DNA of 64,000 bases from Bugula neritina (lineage: Eukaryota > Bryozoa > Gymnolaemata > Cheilostomatida > Bugulidae). Positions within the stretch are counted from its first letter, which is position 1; each line of letters opens with the position of its first letter. The stretch spans positions 3,281,001 to 3,345,000 of the forward strand of contig OZ037765.1 in assembly GCA_964035545.1 (NCBI GenBank), written 5' to 3'. The notes beneath the pieces were generated by a model. The model worked only from the letters and a program-made list of their open reading frames with translations. It made no database searches and had not been told where the DNA came from. Below are positions 33,301-45,683 of the stretch, in pieces. Made by a program: the position numbers and the translations under genes.

Positions 33301-36300
33301 ACCCACATCATAAAATATGCAATTATGTTGCAATATATCTGAGCGAGGTATCCATTATAGCAGCTACAAATTAAAAATTACCTAAAATTTTATGTAAAAA
33401 TTATTTAAATGTACAGTGAAATTTAGTGACAACAAGAATTATCCAACTGCTAAAAAATTTATTCAGCAGTAAAAACTTATTATAGTCACTATTATAGTAT
33501 AAAGTATAAGGGTAATTTACCACAATAAAATATATATATAGTTAAGTTGCTACCTGCTATGTAGGCTCTCAGTGCTACTGCTCTACGCTCTTGTACAACA
33601 TCTGAATATGTGAGTCTGTCTACTCTGTCTTTGTTAGGATTATTTGTACGTATATAAGCTGGAGGATCTCCAACTACTTTATATCTAAATGAGACGAGGT
33701 TACCTGTACAACCAGAGTAACTCAAGTCTTCTACATACAGAGCAAGAAAGTCTCCTTTTCTAACTACTTCTGTAGAGTTCTGTACAAACTGGAATCTGAT
33801 TCCTCCTGTAGATACATCTTCAGGTGTGAGTAGAGTTTCTGTAATCAGATTGAATACAGCAGAGTCACCTTCTCCTGTCTGTCTCCAGATAGCAGCATAT
33901 GAGTCACAGTAGTCTGTAGAACCACCAATCATATACTTCCAGCCAACTAAATATCCGTCTGCTTCTATCTTATAGTTGAAGAGTAACATGAAAGCATACA
34001 AAGCTGATCCATAGTTTGATATCTTTGTGTTGGTTGTACCGTCAGAGTTACCTGAAAAAAAATTATATATTTCTACAAATAAGCGCTTTATGAATATTTG
34101 CAAAATGCAATAACAACAGTGCTTTAAATTATCAAACTGTTCACCTATCTGATTACAATTATAAATTTTTATTTTATCCATTATAACAACTATAACTTTG
34201 AATTTATTATTGCATCACTTAGAGTTTTCAACTCCTATAATTAGCAGATTTCAGTCTTTAAAATGCCATTTTTTTCATAATCTTTAATTTTTGTACTTGA
34301 TATATGCTCCCTACATTATCTACAAGTTGTTTTGAAAACTTGTAAGAGTAGAAAATAATCAAAATTATTTATAAAAAGTACCATTTTTGTACTGTGAAAG
34401 CTTTTGTAATGTACACAAAATATTACTAATTGACATTGTGTAGCCTTACAAGATGCTAATGCAGATAATTTGCACCTCAGAAAAAATGCAATTTATTATG
34501 CGATTATTCTTATGCTAAGTAGATTTAGAATAATTTTCTAAATACATAAAACTGAAAACTGTGCTACTCAGGTTTAAAATGCCGCCCAGCATTTCTATGT
34601 TGCAGCTAAGACTAAAAAAATGTTCTGCTTATATTAAGACATAGAATATTATAAAAAACGCATATACAATAAATCAATGAATAAACAAGATTGACAATTA
34701 CAAAGTATTAAGTTGAAAGCGACCAGAGACTTTCGGCTTAGTTATGAATTCAGTGGGACATATTATAATGTATGTAAGTGGTGGTTAGACAGTGATGCAA
34801 GATAGTAGAAGTCAAAAAACATGTCCCAACACACAACTACACATTAATTTTAATGAAATTGTGAAAATATTTTTATTCCAAACCATCTCTAGCTTTATCA
34901 TAATTTGAGTAGTTCATAAATGAATAAAACATGCAAGTATAAACCCTTTTTGAGACTTAAAGAATTGGCTTTGTTTGCCTATGCAGTAAATTCAGAGTAG
35001 AATTGTGTGATAGCCATTTTCAATGACTTCTAAAGAAATATTCGTTATTTATTACATATGAATAATATAGATTTACATACTGCATAAGTCAGACTATGCA
35101 TGTAAAATGATAAAAGATTTGCCATGTACAATCTATATCTGGTTGAATGTGTGAAGATATGCCATTGTGTGTGGCCATGTGGCCTGTGTGGCAAGTAATA
35201 AATAACTTAGAAGCTAAACCAATAGTCAATCTAAAGATGGATAACTTTTGAAAATTAGAAAATTAGGTTTTTAGCAGTCTGCATTCTATAAAAACAATTA
35301 GCTTGCAAAAAAGAATGGGCATAGACAAATAATACACTGACAGAAAACACTAACAAGTGATTTCACATAGCCAGCACCATTTAAAAAAGCTAAAGATAAC
35401 AAAAGGATATTGATGCATATTTAAAATTAATGTTTATTAAATATTATTTAGCATCTCACAGTACAACTATATTGGTTTTCTTTTGAATCTGTGTGAGACT
35501 GAATATACTGCGCATACCTGAATACCAGAGAGGGAGGTTAAAGTACTGATAGTCTGGATGTTTTTCTGGTGTCACTCCAGTATCATCTGATCTCTTGTTG
35601 GCAATCTCACATTGATCTCCACTCACTGACTTCACTATAGAACTACAGTCATAACTGATGTCTTCACTTTGTAAACAAAACTTCATACAGTCTCTGAGTT
35701 GCAATTCACTTATCTGGTTGTACTTCTCTACTCCACTGCTGTTTAGATAGTAACCTCTAATAGCTGTCCATGGTTGCCATATTCCTGCAAAATACTCCAT
35801 GCTAGCAATGTTTGTATAGCATAATATACAAAAGCTGCAGCAATGAGCAACTATACTAGAATGGAAGTGGCTATCAATATGCAAATATTTTAAGAACTAA
35901 CTGACAAGAGGTGTTCAGCATTGTAGTAAGTTTTCTGTCAATGGTTATAGTCTTTGTCAACATTTTTAAAAAGTAACCTTGGCTAATCAATTGACTAAAT
36001 AAATTGAAAAACAGATTGATAAATGAATTTTGACAAAGAAATATTTTCAGAAAATATAGTTCACATTTGTCTATATCATAATTTTTTCAGATTAGAAGAT
36101 GTACAATAATTTATTAGATTACTTTAAAAAATTAGCATTTTCTCTTATATAGCACATAAAAAAATATCAAATATAAGAACAATTTACAAGAAAACTACGA
36201 TTGATTTTCAAACTGCAAAAGATTACTAGTCTTTTAAATAGTAGACTTGTTTAGCTGGTATATGGCTATACCAGGTTCGAGAACTTATAGTAGAAGAGAC

Positions 36301-39300
36301 TATTCAATAAGTACATATCACCATTCTGTTATAAAATCAAATAACACATTATAGCTTCAGTTTTTTTTCTAATACTTATAAGTTATATAGTTTAGGAAAA
36401 GAAAATATTTAGCCTTTATTGTTTGAAAATTCAAGCAAACACTGGAATGGGCTATTGTAGTGAAAATCTTCAACAATAATATGTAACATGCTAGAATCGT
36501 CTTTCCTAAAATTTATTTTTCATTTATTTTTCATATTCATAGAATGCGATTATGTAATTTGATCCTGTCCGATAATCGAAATAAATACCGATGTCGGAGT
36601 CCGATGTCGGAAGGTGTTCCGATATTCCGGCTCTGACTTTTGGACAAGATGAGAACAAAGACTTTTACCCTGTATATAATGAAGCGAGCTCACAGAGTAG
36701 AATCAGTCTACCACTGGAGCTCGCCGGATAAAGATCACTTTTATATGCTACCTATATTACAATAAAGATTTCTACATTCAAGGTTACTACTTCATCTTGT
36801 TCCTTCTATACTGGAGTTATGTTCTCACTTACTTGCATTCTACTCACAAAACTACTACATTGGTGGCGGGGTGGTATACAGAATAGTTAAGTGGCCCCAC
36901 ATAGGGGAATAGGAAGAAAAGATGGCTGTAGGGGAAAAGGGAGGTCCGGCCCTCATGTTGAAGAACCTGGTGGCAGCCCTTTGAGACGTCAGAGGGCTGG
37001 GCAGGCGCGACCTGGCAACAGGTACCGCCTCAAGCCTCGGAATTTTGGAGGGGACAGCGATGTAGAGCAGTTCATCCGCAAGTTTGAGAATGTGGCCACC
37101 ATTGCTGAATGGCCAGCACCGGTGCTTGTCCTCCAACTCCGGGCCTGTCTGACAAATCGGGCCAAATGCTTCGCTCTAGGACCCGATGAAGCGCACATTG
37201 TTAAGGCACTCCAAACTCGGTTTGGCATGACAGCCCAAGATGCAAAAGACAAACTCCAAAGGGCTACGGAAAGACTGAAGGTTGCCCTTACAAGACCATG
37301 CCAACACTATTGAGAGGTTGGCCCAGACTGCATTCAGTCATGCCTGCTCACAGTGTGTGGAACTCTCCAGTAGTCCTGCTCAAAAAGAAAAATGATAGTT
37401 GGAGGCTTTGCGTGGACTACCGCAAGCTCAACAATGTTACCATCCAGGACGCTTACCCTCTCCCTCGGATAGATGAGTCTCTGAATGCCCTCGCCGGGAG
37501 CAAGTACTTCAGTACTTTGGATCTGCTTAGCAGGTACTGGCAAGTGACCCTCAACTCAGATGCACAGGACAAAGCAGCATCCATCACCCATGATGGGCTC
37601 TAAAAATAGAAAGCACTGCCATTACGGCTTACGCCTGCCCCAGCAGCCTTCCAACGGCTCATGGAGCAGGTCCTCAGTGGGATATACTAAAAGACTTTCA
37701 TCATCTATCTGGGTGACGTCATTGTTATCTCCCCAAACTTTACGATTCCTGTCAATCATCTGCGAGAGATCTTTGACCGCCTCCGGCCAGCTGGACGGAA
37801 GTTGAAGCTCTCCAAGTGTGCACTCCTCCAGTCGGAGGTCACGTACCTGGGCCATGTGATTGGCTATGATGGGTTTGCTACCGGCCCAGAGAAAGTAGAA
37901 GCTGTGAAAGAGTGGACTGTCCACCAAGACCTCTCTGAGTTGCGGGCATTCCTGGGCCTGGTAAGGTACTACAGACAGTACATACCCAGGTTTGCAGGGG
38001 TGGCTTAGCCGTTGAATCGACAAACCGCCAAGGCAGTCTGATAGCAGTGGAAACAGGAGTACCAGCAGGCATTCGACCACCTTAAGCATCGGCATATGGA
38101 GAAGCCAATTCTGGCGTATCTTGACCCAGCCAAAGAGTCCATCCCGAAAACCGACGCCAGCAACCACAGCATAGAGCTGCCCTGTCCCAAGTCCAGGGTG
38201 GAAGTGAGGTGGTTGTAGCTTACTACATCAAGACTTTTGCGGCTGCCGAAAAAAACTACTGCACCACTAGGAAGGGGCTCCTAGCAGTAGTCAAGGCGGT
38301 CAAGCACTTCAGGCCATATCTGTATGGGAGAATGTTCAGATTACAAACAGACCACGCATTACTGATATGGCTGTGCAAACGTGCTGAGCCACACACTGTA
38401 CCAGAATGTCAGGGGAACTGTGTCTACTCCAGGAGACGCTACCCGGCGCGGTAGCAGACATCTTAGGCCAAAGTCAGGAGGAGTAAGACGTGGTGATGCC
38501 ACAAATCATGCGAGCTTACCGCAGCACACCACACTCTAGCACGCAAGAAACCCCAAACTTCCTGATGCTATGTCGGGAGACACTGGTTCTAGAACAACTG
38601 ACATACCATGTCCCAACTCCCGAGTCCCCAGTACATGAGTATAAGAGGAAGTTAGTGGAGATCATGGAGGAAGCCCATGATGCATTGCGAGAGAAGCAAT
38701 AGAAAATTTAAACAAAAGACTCCGAGGAACCCCCCCCCCCATACTAGGTAGGGGACTGGGTCTGGATGGTAAGCTATTGTAGGCGACGTGGACTGGCGGC
38801 TAAGCGCTGCCCAACTATATATACCGCGTGGAACAATCTGGACAGATCTCTGTTTAAAGTGAGCAGCGTCTGAAACTCTATCATGCCAGCTCAGACGCAG
38901 TAGAACAAGCTCCCTTCATTCTGGAACCCAGCCGACAACAAAACAATAGAGGAAGGGTGACACGACCCAGAGAGTGGGAGATCTTTGTCCAAAAGACATC
39001 GGAGCCAGACCCCAAACCAGAACCACCCCTTCAGCCTACTCCTTAGGACCAGCCAGCCTCAGGACCAGCAGCCTCGCAAATAGAGGACGTCCCCAGCTTT
39101 AACGTGGGTGGGGCAGGGCCCACACTCACAGTACCTGTAGAACAGCCAAGCCTGCCGGAGCCAGTCACCCTTGGAAGAAGTCAGAGGAACAGGAGGCCCC
39201 CTGGATATCTGGCTGATTATTATGTGGAGCACATGGAGTTATCCTTCTTCGGGGATAGTACGCCCAGTTGCTTGGCTGGGAATCTTTCCAAAACTCTGGA

Positions 39301-42040
39301 GAATTCCTGGAGAAAATAAGAGAGTCTGAACCGAATATTGGAAGGGTTGCGTTGACTGGACACGTGACCGAAGGATTGGCAAGTGAAAACTTGGTAACAC
39401 GTGATTCAATCATTTTTACTAGTAATTTCAATATGATCAGACGTGTGTCTACTGAATCACCAAGCAAAATGGGAATAACTCTGCCTGAACAAAGTCACAA
39501 TAGTCAGTCAGGTATTTGTTAAGGGCTTGATCCTCCATCATCGGAGTCTAGCCCAACTCATTCTAGTTGGCCTGTAACTGATCCACTCAAAGCTGCCCTT
39601 TTGGAGACTTAGACCGAGATGGATCTTGGGGAGAGCTCACTCCACAATTACCTGTTAGATCAAGACATGGAGTCGGTGACTCTCTGAGGTACATTACGAC
39701 CCCCAGTCTCTAGCAGGGTACCCTACAAGCAGATGCCGAATTTTGGCAACAGTGAGATCAGCCATTCACGGCCTCTATTGTCTATTGTAGGAACTGACAT
39801 GGATTGTGAGGAGGCCGGGTCGAGTCGTATCGACTCCCCTCCCACTCAGGCCCTTGGTTTGACTCTTAGCAGACCGAAGGGTGCCGCTCTGCCAGCTGAG
39901 GCGCCGCCCACCGTCACCAGTGAGCCAGTCTCTGACCTCAGAGAGCTCCAGCTATCTGCGGGTGAAGAGCAGGTAATCTTGCATCGTGGGCCTTCTGGGG
40001 AGGACTAGTTGGAAGTGTTAGCGTTGCCTCGGACTTTAACTGCCCGTCATCACTAAACTACCAAGGACACCCACCTCCGGATTGGCAAAACTTGCGGCAA
40101 GATGGGCAACTGTGCAGTGCAGTGCCAGTGCAGAAGAAGTTTTCTTTGGCAGGACGGCTGTGCTTACACACCCCGCAGCATTTCGTCAATGTATTGTGCC
40201 CGTGTGGCAAGTACTCATATCACCAAGATTATGTGCTGCGCCACCAGCGCATAGCTCGCTGCCACATGGGCCATACGTTTGTGGTCGACGCGGCCACATT
40301 TTCGGAGTTTCGGGACCTAATTCTGCTGCATGTCGGTGACTACCACAAACGGGCAGCCCTCGCCCTAGGGTTTCCGGCATGCCGCCTCTTGAGAGAGGAA
40401 GACCCTAAACCTGCCACTGCCTCTCAACCGCGGCCATCTAGCCTCTTTGGGTCGTGCTGGCACAGGTTGGTGCGGACTGAAGGCTCAATGATACGGACCT
40501 GGAGCCCCGACTCACAGCGGCTAGTAAGAAGAAGTAGAAGGACCAACACCCCAAGGCACCCTGCTCATCTCAGCTCGCTCCAGACCACCGGCTGACCTGT
40601 CTCCTAGAGGACAAAGTCCGGCGCCTACCCGCCAGATGAGGCGCTACGAGGAGGAGATGACGGCCCTCTGGAGGTGCGTTAGTCGCCTGGAACACCTAGA
40701 CAGTGGACACCACCACTAATGACAAATGCGTAAACAAGGTGGCGGGTGTGTGTGTGCTTATTTTATCTGTGTTTGTGTTTTTTTATATATATAATTCATT
40801 TTGTTAATTATACCTATTATCCGTAAACACTTTCCTTTTATGTTTGCCGTTTTCCTCTGTTTTTTAATCGGGTACCTGGCTTTCCGATGAGGGGTGTGTG
40901 TAGTGGAAGTCTGCGACAATAATATATAACATGTGAGAGTTGTCTTTCCTAAAGTTTGTTTTTTATTTATTTTTCATATTCATAGAATGTGATTATGTAA
41001 TTTGATCCTGTCCAAAAGTCGTAACAAGTTTCGATGTCGGAGTCCGATGTAAAAACTTGTTCCGATGTTCGGGCTTCAACTTTTGGACAAGATGAGAACA
41101 AAGACTTTTCTCTGTATAATATAAGGAGGCGGGCTCACAGAGTAGAATCAGTCTACCACTGGAGCTCGCCGGATAAAGACCACTTTTATATGCTACCTAT
41201 ATTACAACAAAGATTTCTACATTCAAGCTTACTACTTCATCTTGCTACTTCTATGCTGGAGTTATGCTCCCCACCTAATTGCATTCAACCAACAAAACTA
41301 CTGCCCTATTTTGCCAGCTGCAAAAGCAATCTCAAAAATATTTTATCTATTTCAAAAAGATGTATCTTTTGTATTCAGTCAACTCACCAGCACAGTCTGG
41401 TCTAACAGAGTATCTCCACTGACTATCAGAACTACTAATAGTAGCAGTCTGAGTATTCTCTGCTAACAGTTGACAGTTTTCATCATCAGCTCTGTAGTTT
41501 ATTGAGGAGCATATAAATGTTGTCAGCTGCATACACAGAGCTCTACACTCATCTTCACTGGTTACAGAGAGAGTCTTTATACTACCAGATGTTATGTAAG
41601 GATCTAGTTTACCTACACTTGATGTCCAGTCACAGGTTAACCCTGAAAATATGTATCAACAGAGCATATGATATACATCTTATAATTGCGTTCCTTTGTA
41701 TAATAATGGCGACAAAGTTAAAGCAAGCTACCTATAAATGATTCCTGTCGTAAAAGCTAGAACTGTTTAAACATGAATTTGTCATCAACTTAAGTTAAAT
41801 GCTATTTTTCAATGTGTATATAGATTTGTAGTACATACAATAAACAACATTAAAATGGAAAGTTAAGTTGAAGAACTACATTATAACATACAATACATAC
41901 CTTGTACTGTATGTTATGCTTTAAACATACCTTGAAATTTGATAAACTACACGTAATCTATCTATCTATAACATACCTTGTACTGGTGCAGAGATAGACA
42001 CAGTAACTAGAAAAAACCACAAGTGCAGTATTCTGTCCAT
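30366..42040 (-). CDS. Receptor gene C: intact paralog of B with long tyrosine tail
   Basis: Nine exons on the minus strand: 41977..42040, 41388..41642, 35518..35784, 33554..34051, 32361..32678, 32055..32152, 31427..31613, 30948..31178, 30366..30697. They sum to 2250 nt, 749 aa, without an internal stop. The signal-peptide exon is 12 nt shorter and the PAN2 exon 3 nt longer than in B. Residues: 1-21 signal; 22-106 PAN1; 107-195 PAN2; 196-361 unknown module; 362-467 FN3; 468-562 unknown split module; 563-639 CCP; 640-749 membrane segment and tail. The tail carries LEYEEVGL and LEYEEVNL, both fitting the ITIM consensus (L-x-Y-x-x-V), plus AEYEIA and CYKTTQ. An LTR element fills intron 2 in the opposite orientation; it does not touch an exon. 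All splice sites are GT-AG. Confidence 0.85.
31248..31312 (-). pseudogene. Relic of CCP exon start in intron 7 of gene C
   Basis: Repeats the first part of the CCP exon (GCATCTGAATGGTTGAAGTA) just upstream of it, as in gene B at 13639-13698. Confidence 0.6.
36456..36859 (+). repeat. R2 5' LTR (404 bp)
   Basis: TGTAGTGA...CTACTACA. It holds CTGTATATAATG (TATA-like) and AATAAAG (poly(A) signal). A degenerate primer-binding site TGGTGGCGGGG follows at 36861. Confidence 0.88.
36891..37313 (+). pseudogene. R2 gag fragment
   Basis: 140 open codons. GNRYRLKPRNFGGDSDVEQF, EWPAP and LQTRFGMTAQDAKDKL match R1 gag in order. It stops at 37313, just before the deletion that joins gag to RT. No zinc knuckle remains. 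Confidence 0.75.
37322..38460 (+). pseudogene. R2 reverse transcriptase and RNase H, broken
   Basis: RT begins abruptly at HSVWNSPVVLLKKK and runs to KAASITHDGL (about 37600). A stop and frame change follow. The catalytic motif reads IYLGDVIVIS (about 37710), so one of the two catalytic aspartates is replaced by glycine. It continues with KLSKCALLQSEVTYLGHVIG and AFLGLVRYYRQYIPRF. RNase H lies at 38209-38400 (AAEKNYCTTRKGLLAVVKAV, LQTDHALLIWLC). Stops occur near 38008 and 38216. Confidence 0.85.
38490..39320 (+). pseudogene. R2 integrase C-terminal part and end of pol
   Basis: 38490..38702 reads MRAYRSTPHSSTQETPNFLM and ends in a helical stretch, as after the integrase core. 39104..39319 reads RSQRNRRPPGYLADYYVEHM, the pol terminus shared with R1. 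The catalytic DDE core is deleted. Confidence 0.75.
39321..40722 (+). pseudogene. R2 extra ORF after pol
   Basis: Related to the R1 ORF at 17401-18918. It has open pieces at 39268..39522, 39733..40008 and 40092..40595. The middle piece has the Ser/Pro-rich segment (SRIDSPPTQALGLTLS). The last has the CxC finger-like unit (LCPCGKYSYHQDYVLRH, then ARCHMGHTFVVD) followed by FRDLILLHVGDYHKRAALAL. Stops and shifts interrupt it. Conservation of the same segments in two separate insertions argues that it was a real gene of this family. Confidence 0.65.
40899..41305 (+). repeat. R2 3' LTR (407 bp)
   Basis: Begins TGTAGTGG after the purine-rich GATGAGGGGTGTG. It parallels the 5' LTR throughout but with many substitutions, and its expected CA end has decayed (CTACTGCC). 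Confidence 0.85.
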
Positions 42041-43766
42041 GTTGACACTACTAAGTAATGTCTATACACTGAAGGAGTGTTTAGTAAAATGAAGTTATAC
42101 TATACAGTTGTATTAGCAGATATTTTGTATCACAAAAGGCAACTTTTGTTAACTTCGCAATATAAAAGTCACATAGCTTTATATAGTGCAATGAGGAAGT
42201 TGAGAAAGTCTATACAAAAGATGTTTTCTTAACTATTCAAAAGAAAACTAGCTTTTATAGCTTGTAGCTTTATATTGAAATGTTGATAAGTGCTGTAGAC
42301 TGCGCTTGAATATAATTTTCTTTTATAGATAGAGTTTAGAGTAGTTCAATACGCTCAGTTATACACTATAACACAACTATCTATACTATTCAGATAACTA
42401 TAAATATATTCATTCAAATCGGCTATTATAATAATCATTACTATATAACTTTTTCATGTGCAATTAATTTAGAATGAGTATGTCTCTATATAACGTATCT
42501 TATATAATCAATCATGTAAGTTATAAACAGATAACCAAGTAAATTACATGGAATAGGTTACAATGAATGAGTATAAGTTAACAAGATTAATATACATTTT
42601 CATTTTACCCGTTTTTTCCTGACACAACTTTTCAACAAGCATATTATTACAAATTAACCATCAAAATGATATCTGATCGCACCAGCTTATATAGTCACAC
42701 ACCTTAGACTCAGTGAGATTAAAGGTTATGAACCTTATCTATTTAATGGGAATGAGAAATTTTATGTATGTATGTATGAAATGTATGTATGAAATTTTAA
42801 TTCAAGTCCGTCAAATCTTATTATTAGAACTAAGAAAAAAAGAAATGATATTTTTAATCACAATAAATAAAACATCTGAAATTACATTGTTGGTATGTTA
42901 CCTTGCTGCTCAAACTAAAAATGATTGCTTAGAAGTTTGCAAAACATTTGTTACAATTTAGAAGCATATGTTTAGATTATAGAGTTAAAGATTATGTGAA
43001 CAATTTATATTTTAGGCTACAAATTATAATTTTATAAGTCACAAGATATGTTAGAAAAAGTTTAGAAAAACGATAAATAAGAGCATTGAGTACTTCACAA
43101 CCCAGTTCAGTGGGGGAAAGCATCCATTCTTTATTGAATCCACAAGTTTATATATAATTTTAGCTTAAGTGCTCCATGAAAATCAATTGTTTTATTAATA
43201 TTTCTTCATTGTTGCAGGTTTATTTGAGGCATCGTGGTGAAGCAGGAAACTTTATATACAGGCAACAAGTGTGAAACCACAGAGCCGTAACCTGAACCAA
43301 CCAACATAAAGTGATTTTGATGACTTTTAAATTTCAAAAATAACTTTGTCTGGTCTTATGCAAAAGGTTGCTTCAAGGTCACAAAGTTATATTAGTATAT
43401 ACTGGAAAACCCGAATTATTAAGTTTAAGATTATCACAAAATCTTTTAACCAATTATATACTTCACACACAGAAGATTGTGTTTATCAATATAGAAGAAG
43501 AACAGAAGCAAAGTAACTTAACATGTATTTATTTTTTCAACGAATTACCAAATTTGAATATATGCCATATATTATTACAAAAGTAAAAAATTATTTGAAA
43601 TAATATTTAAAAAAAGATTCTTGAATTCTTATAACAGGTAACTGCACTATGCATTATCAACTTATTTTTATGAATGCCATAAAATAACTTAACTTTTATT
43701 TACAGTTTTCAATTTTAGTGAATGACAATTCTGTTTGGAAAAAAGCTACTAAAAATGCCAAAATGA

Positions 43767-43852
43767 TCCCGTGAACCAGATTTAAACTGGTGACCTAAGG
43801 ATTTCTAGTTGACACCTACAGTCCTCCGCTCTACCAACTGAGCTATCACGGG
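43767..43852 (-). tRNA. tRNA-Tyr(GUA) copy 4, probable pseudogene
   Basis: Two differences from the other four copies: the first intron base, and C56 to U in the T loop (TTTAAAT instead of TTCAAAT). C56 is part of the internal B-box promoter and normally pairs with G19, so transcription and folding should both suffer. Confidence 0.85.
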
Positions 43853-44175
43853 GTTATGGGATACAGTTCTGTATCAATACTGTATATTTCAGCAAATTAT
43901 TAATGATTTCCACTTCCACTTATATATGCTATGACAAGGACATAATTTTTCTTAAGATAACAGTAGATTAATATTATATTCACTGTTATTGTCTTACAAT
44001 AATTTGACAGGATTGAAAAAATAAATAACATTCATATGTAATAACACTTTTATTTTGTGATGACATGTGATGTCATAGTATTTTTAGGCATGAACATTTT
44101 TAAATAATGTTTTCATCTCATTAGTCAATGTAATGAATTGCTGGCTCTACATAATATATAATTATAGGCAGATTG

Positions 44176-44189
44176 GTTGTCATGGCAAC
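44176..44189. promoter_or_regulatory. RFX X-box-like palindrome, copy 4
   Basis: GTTGTCATGGCAAC is kept unchanged although the neighbouring tRNA copy is damaged. It lies about 2.1 kb upstream of gene C. Confidence 0.4.
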
Positions 44190-45060
44190 ATATAGCTCAT
44201 TAGGATGACTCATTCTCAATAAAAATCTATACTATATAGCAATATTCTTAGTTATGAAATAATTTTTGTCAATCTCCCTATATAATAATTTAGATCTTGC
44301 AACTAACCACATTCTCTTAACTCCATTACAATTCAAAGTGAAGCTATTAAAATCATTGCGATTGTACAAAGTTAAAAACATGAAATTCAAAGCAAGCCAG
44401 GCTAAGCTCCAGCTCCAGAGTGTTGTGTGCTGGCTATCACTTGTCAGTAGCTTTAGTACCTGCTAGCTTGTAGCTTGTCAGTAGCTTGTCAACATAGGGA
44501 TCATCTTTCATAGACGCGCAAAATGAAAGTATATATAGCTACTCATTATCAGGTTTTTATATATTTTGTAAAACCAAATATTAATACAAGTATAATATAA
44601 TGTTGAATGGTATTGAAATTTAACAAAACGCTTCAATTTCATTGCCTCTTAAAGCATGATAGCCACTTTTACAATGAGCTGCAGAGCAATTATATAGCCT
44701 TGTAGAGAACAAGCTATACTGCCAGTGTAGCTTATCAAGTATCAATTCTTGTATAACAGTTTAATAGCTAAATTTTTTATGTCTTTGTTATCAATCTATG
44801 GTCAGCTCCTACTTTGACCTTCTGACTCTGAGTTTTTATATAATTAGTTAAGATACATTAGTTTGCTGTAATCTCTGTTTACAAGTTGTCTCCTCTACAA
44901 ACTGTAAACTGACAAACTTAATATAAAATTTACTGCAAGAACATTCAGTACACTTTGATATATAACTTCTCATAGAGTTTTGATTATTCTCTACATCTCT
45001 TGACTCCTAATAGATTGTTGAAAGAAGTTTGCTGCATAATTAGTGTATGACAAAACTAAT

Positions 45061-45683
45061 TAATAAATGCTAGAAAGAGCTGAGGCACATTTTTTATTAT
45101 ATACTTATATTATCTGATTATTAAATTATTAAATTTTATCTCACAATGAGTTTTATTGCATAAAGGCTATAGAATTACATTACACATTGTAATACATTAT
45201 AGGGATCTCTAAACTAGTGGTTATATATTTGTTAATAAATCTATTTTTCAAAAAGAAAATTCTTTATCCAGTTTAATATTAGAACTATTTATATATATAT
45301 AAAGCATTACTAAAACAGCTTAATAATATTGGTAATTCACAAGCTGGCAACTGAAAATATATACCAATAGAGTATACGCTAATATTATGAAAAAGACATA
45401 ATCTCGTCAGAACAAACAGGAGATATAATTAAAGCTCAGATATATAATTCCAAGTGATGAGAAGTGCTATAGCAAGTTATACTTACAGTGAACAGAACTT
45501 TAAAATAAAGAATTCTTTGTTAATCAAATAACAACACTGCATCATGTTTTTGAATATATGATTTAAAAACATTATTCTAGCACAGCAATATATGCACAAA
45601 TAACAAAATAAATTTTGAAATTAATTTTCTGAAATGCTCACAGATCATTAATAAGAGTTTTTCCCCACTAAATCAAACTAATT
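45061..45683. other. Spacer downstream of remnant F, no gene seen
   Basis: AT-rich and without long ORFs. It does not resemble the 3' flanks of B, C or E. Confidence 0.45.

Larger units (their letters stand above)
36456..41305 (+). mobile_element. Ty3/gypsy element R2 in intron 2 of gene C
   Basis: Plus strand, antisense to gene C: LTR 36456..36859, gag, partial pol, extra 3' ORF, LTR 40899..41305. The flanks read GGCTAT before and CTAT after (41306-41309), a 4-bp target duplication. The uninterrupted intron is preserved in gene B at about 24670-24690. R2 belongs to the same family as R1 (same gag, RT and 3' ORF motifs; similar LTR ends). Protease, part of RT and the integrase core are missing, so it is non-autonomous. 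The two LTRs differ visibly, pointing to an old insertion. Confidence 0.9.
42041..45060. repeat. 5' flank of gene C, duplicated block copy 3
   Basis: Matches 2783-5700 over its full length and 25446-27725 with one gap. It carries the fourth tRNA-Tyr copy and an X-box-like site. No protein gene is supported. Confidence 0.75.

Noticed and set aside
36456-41305. Gene C being split into two genes by R2.
   Set aside because: R2 is wholly inside intron 2; exons on both sides keep matching phases and splice sites, and gene B has the same exon order without it.
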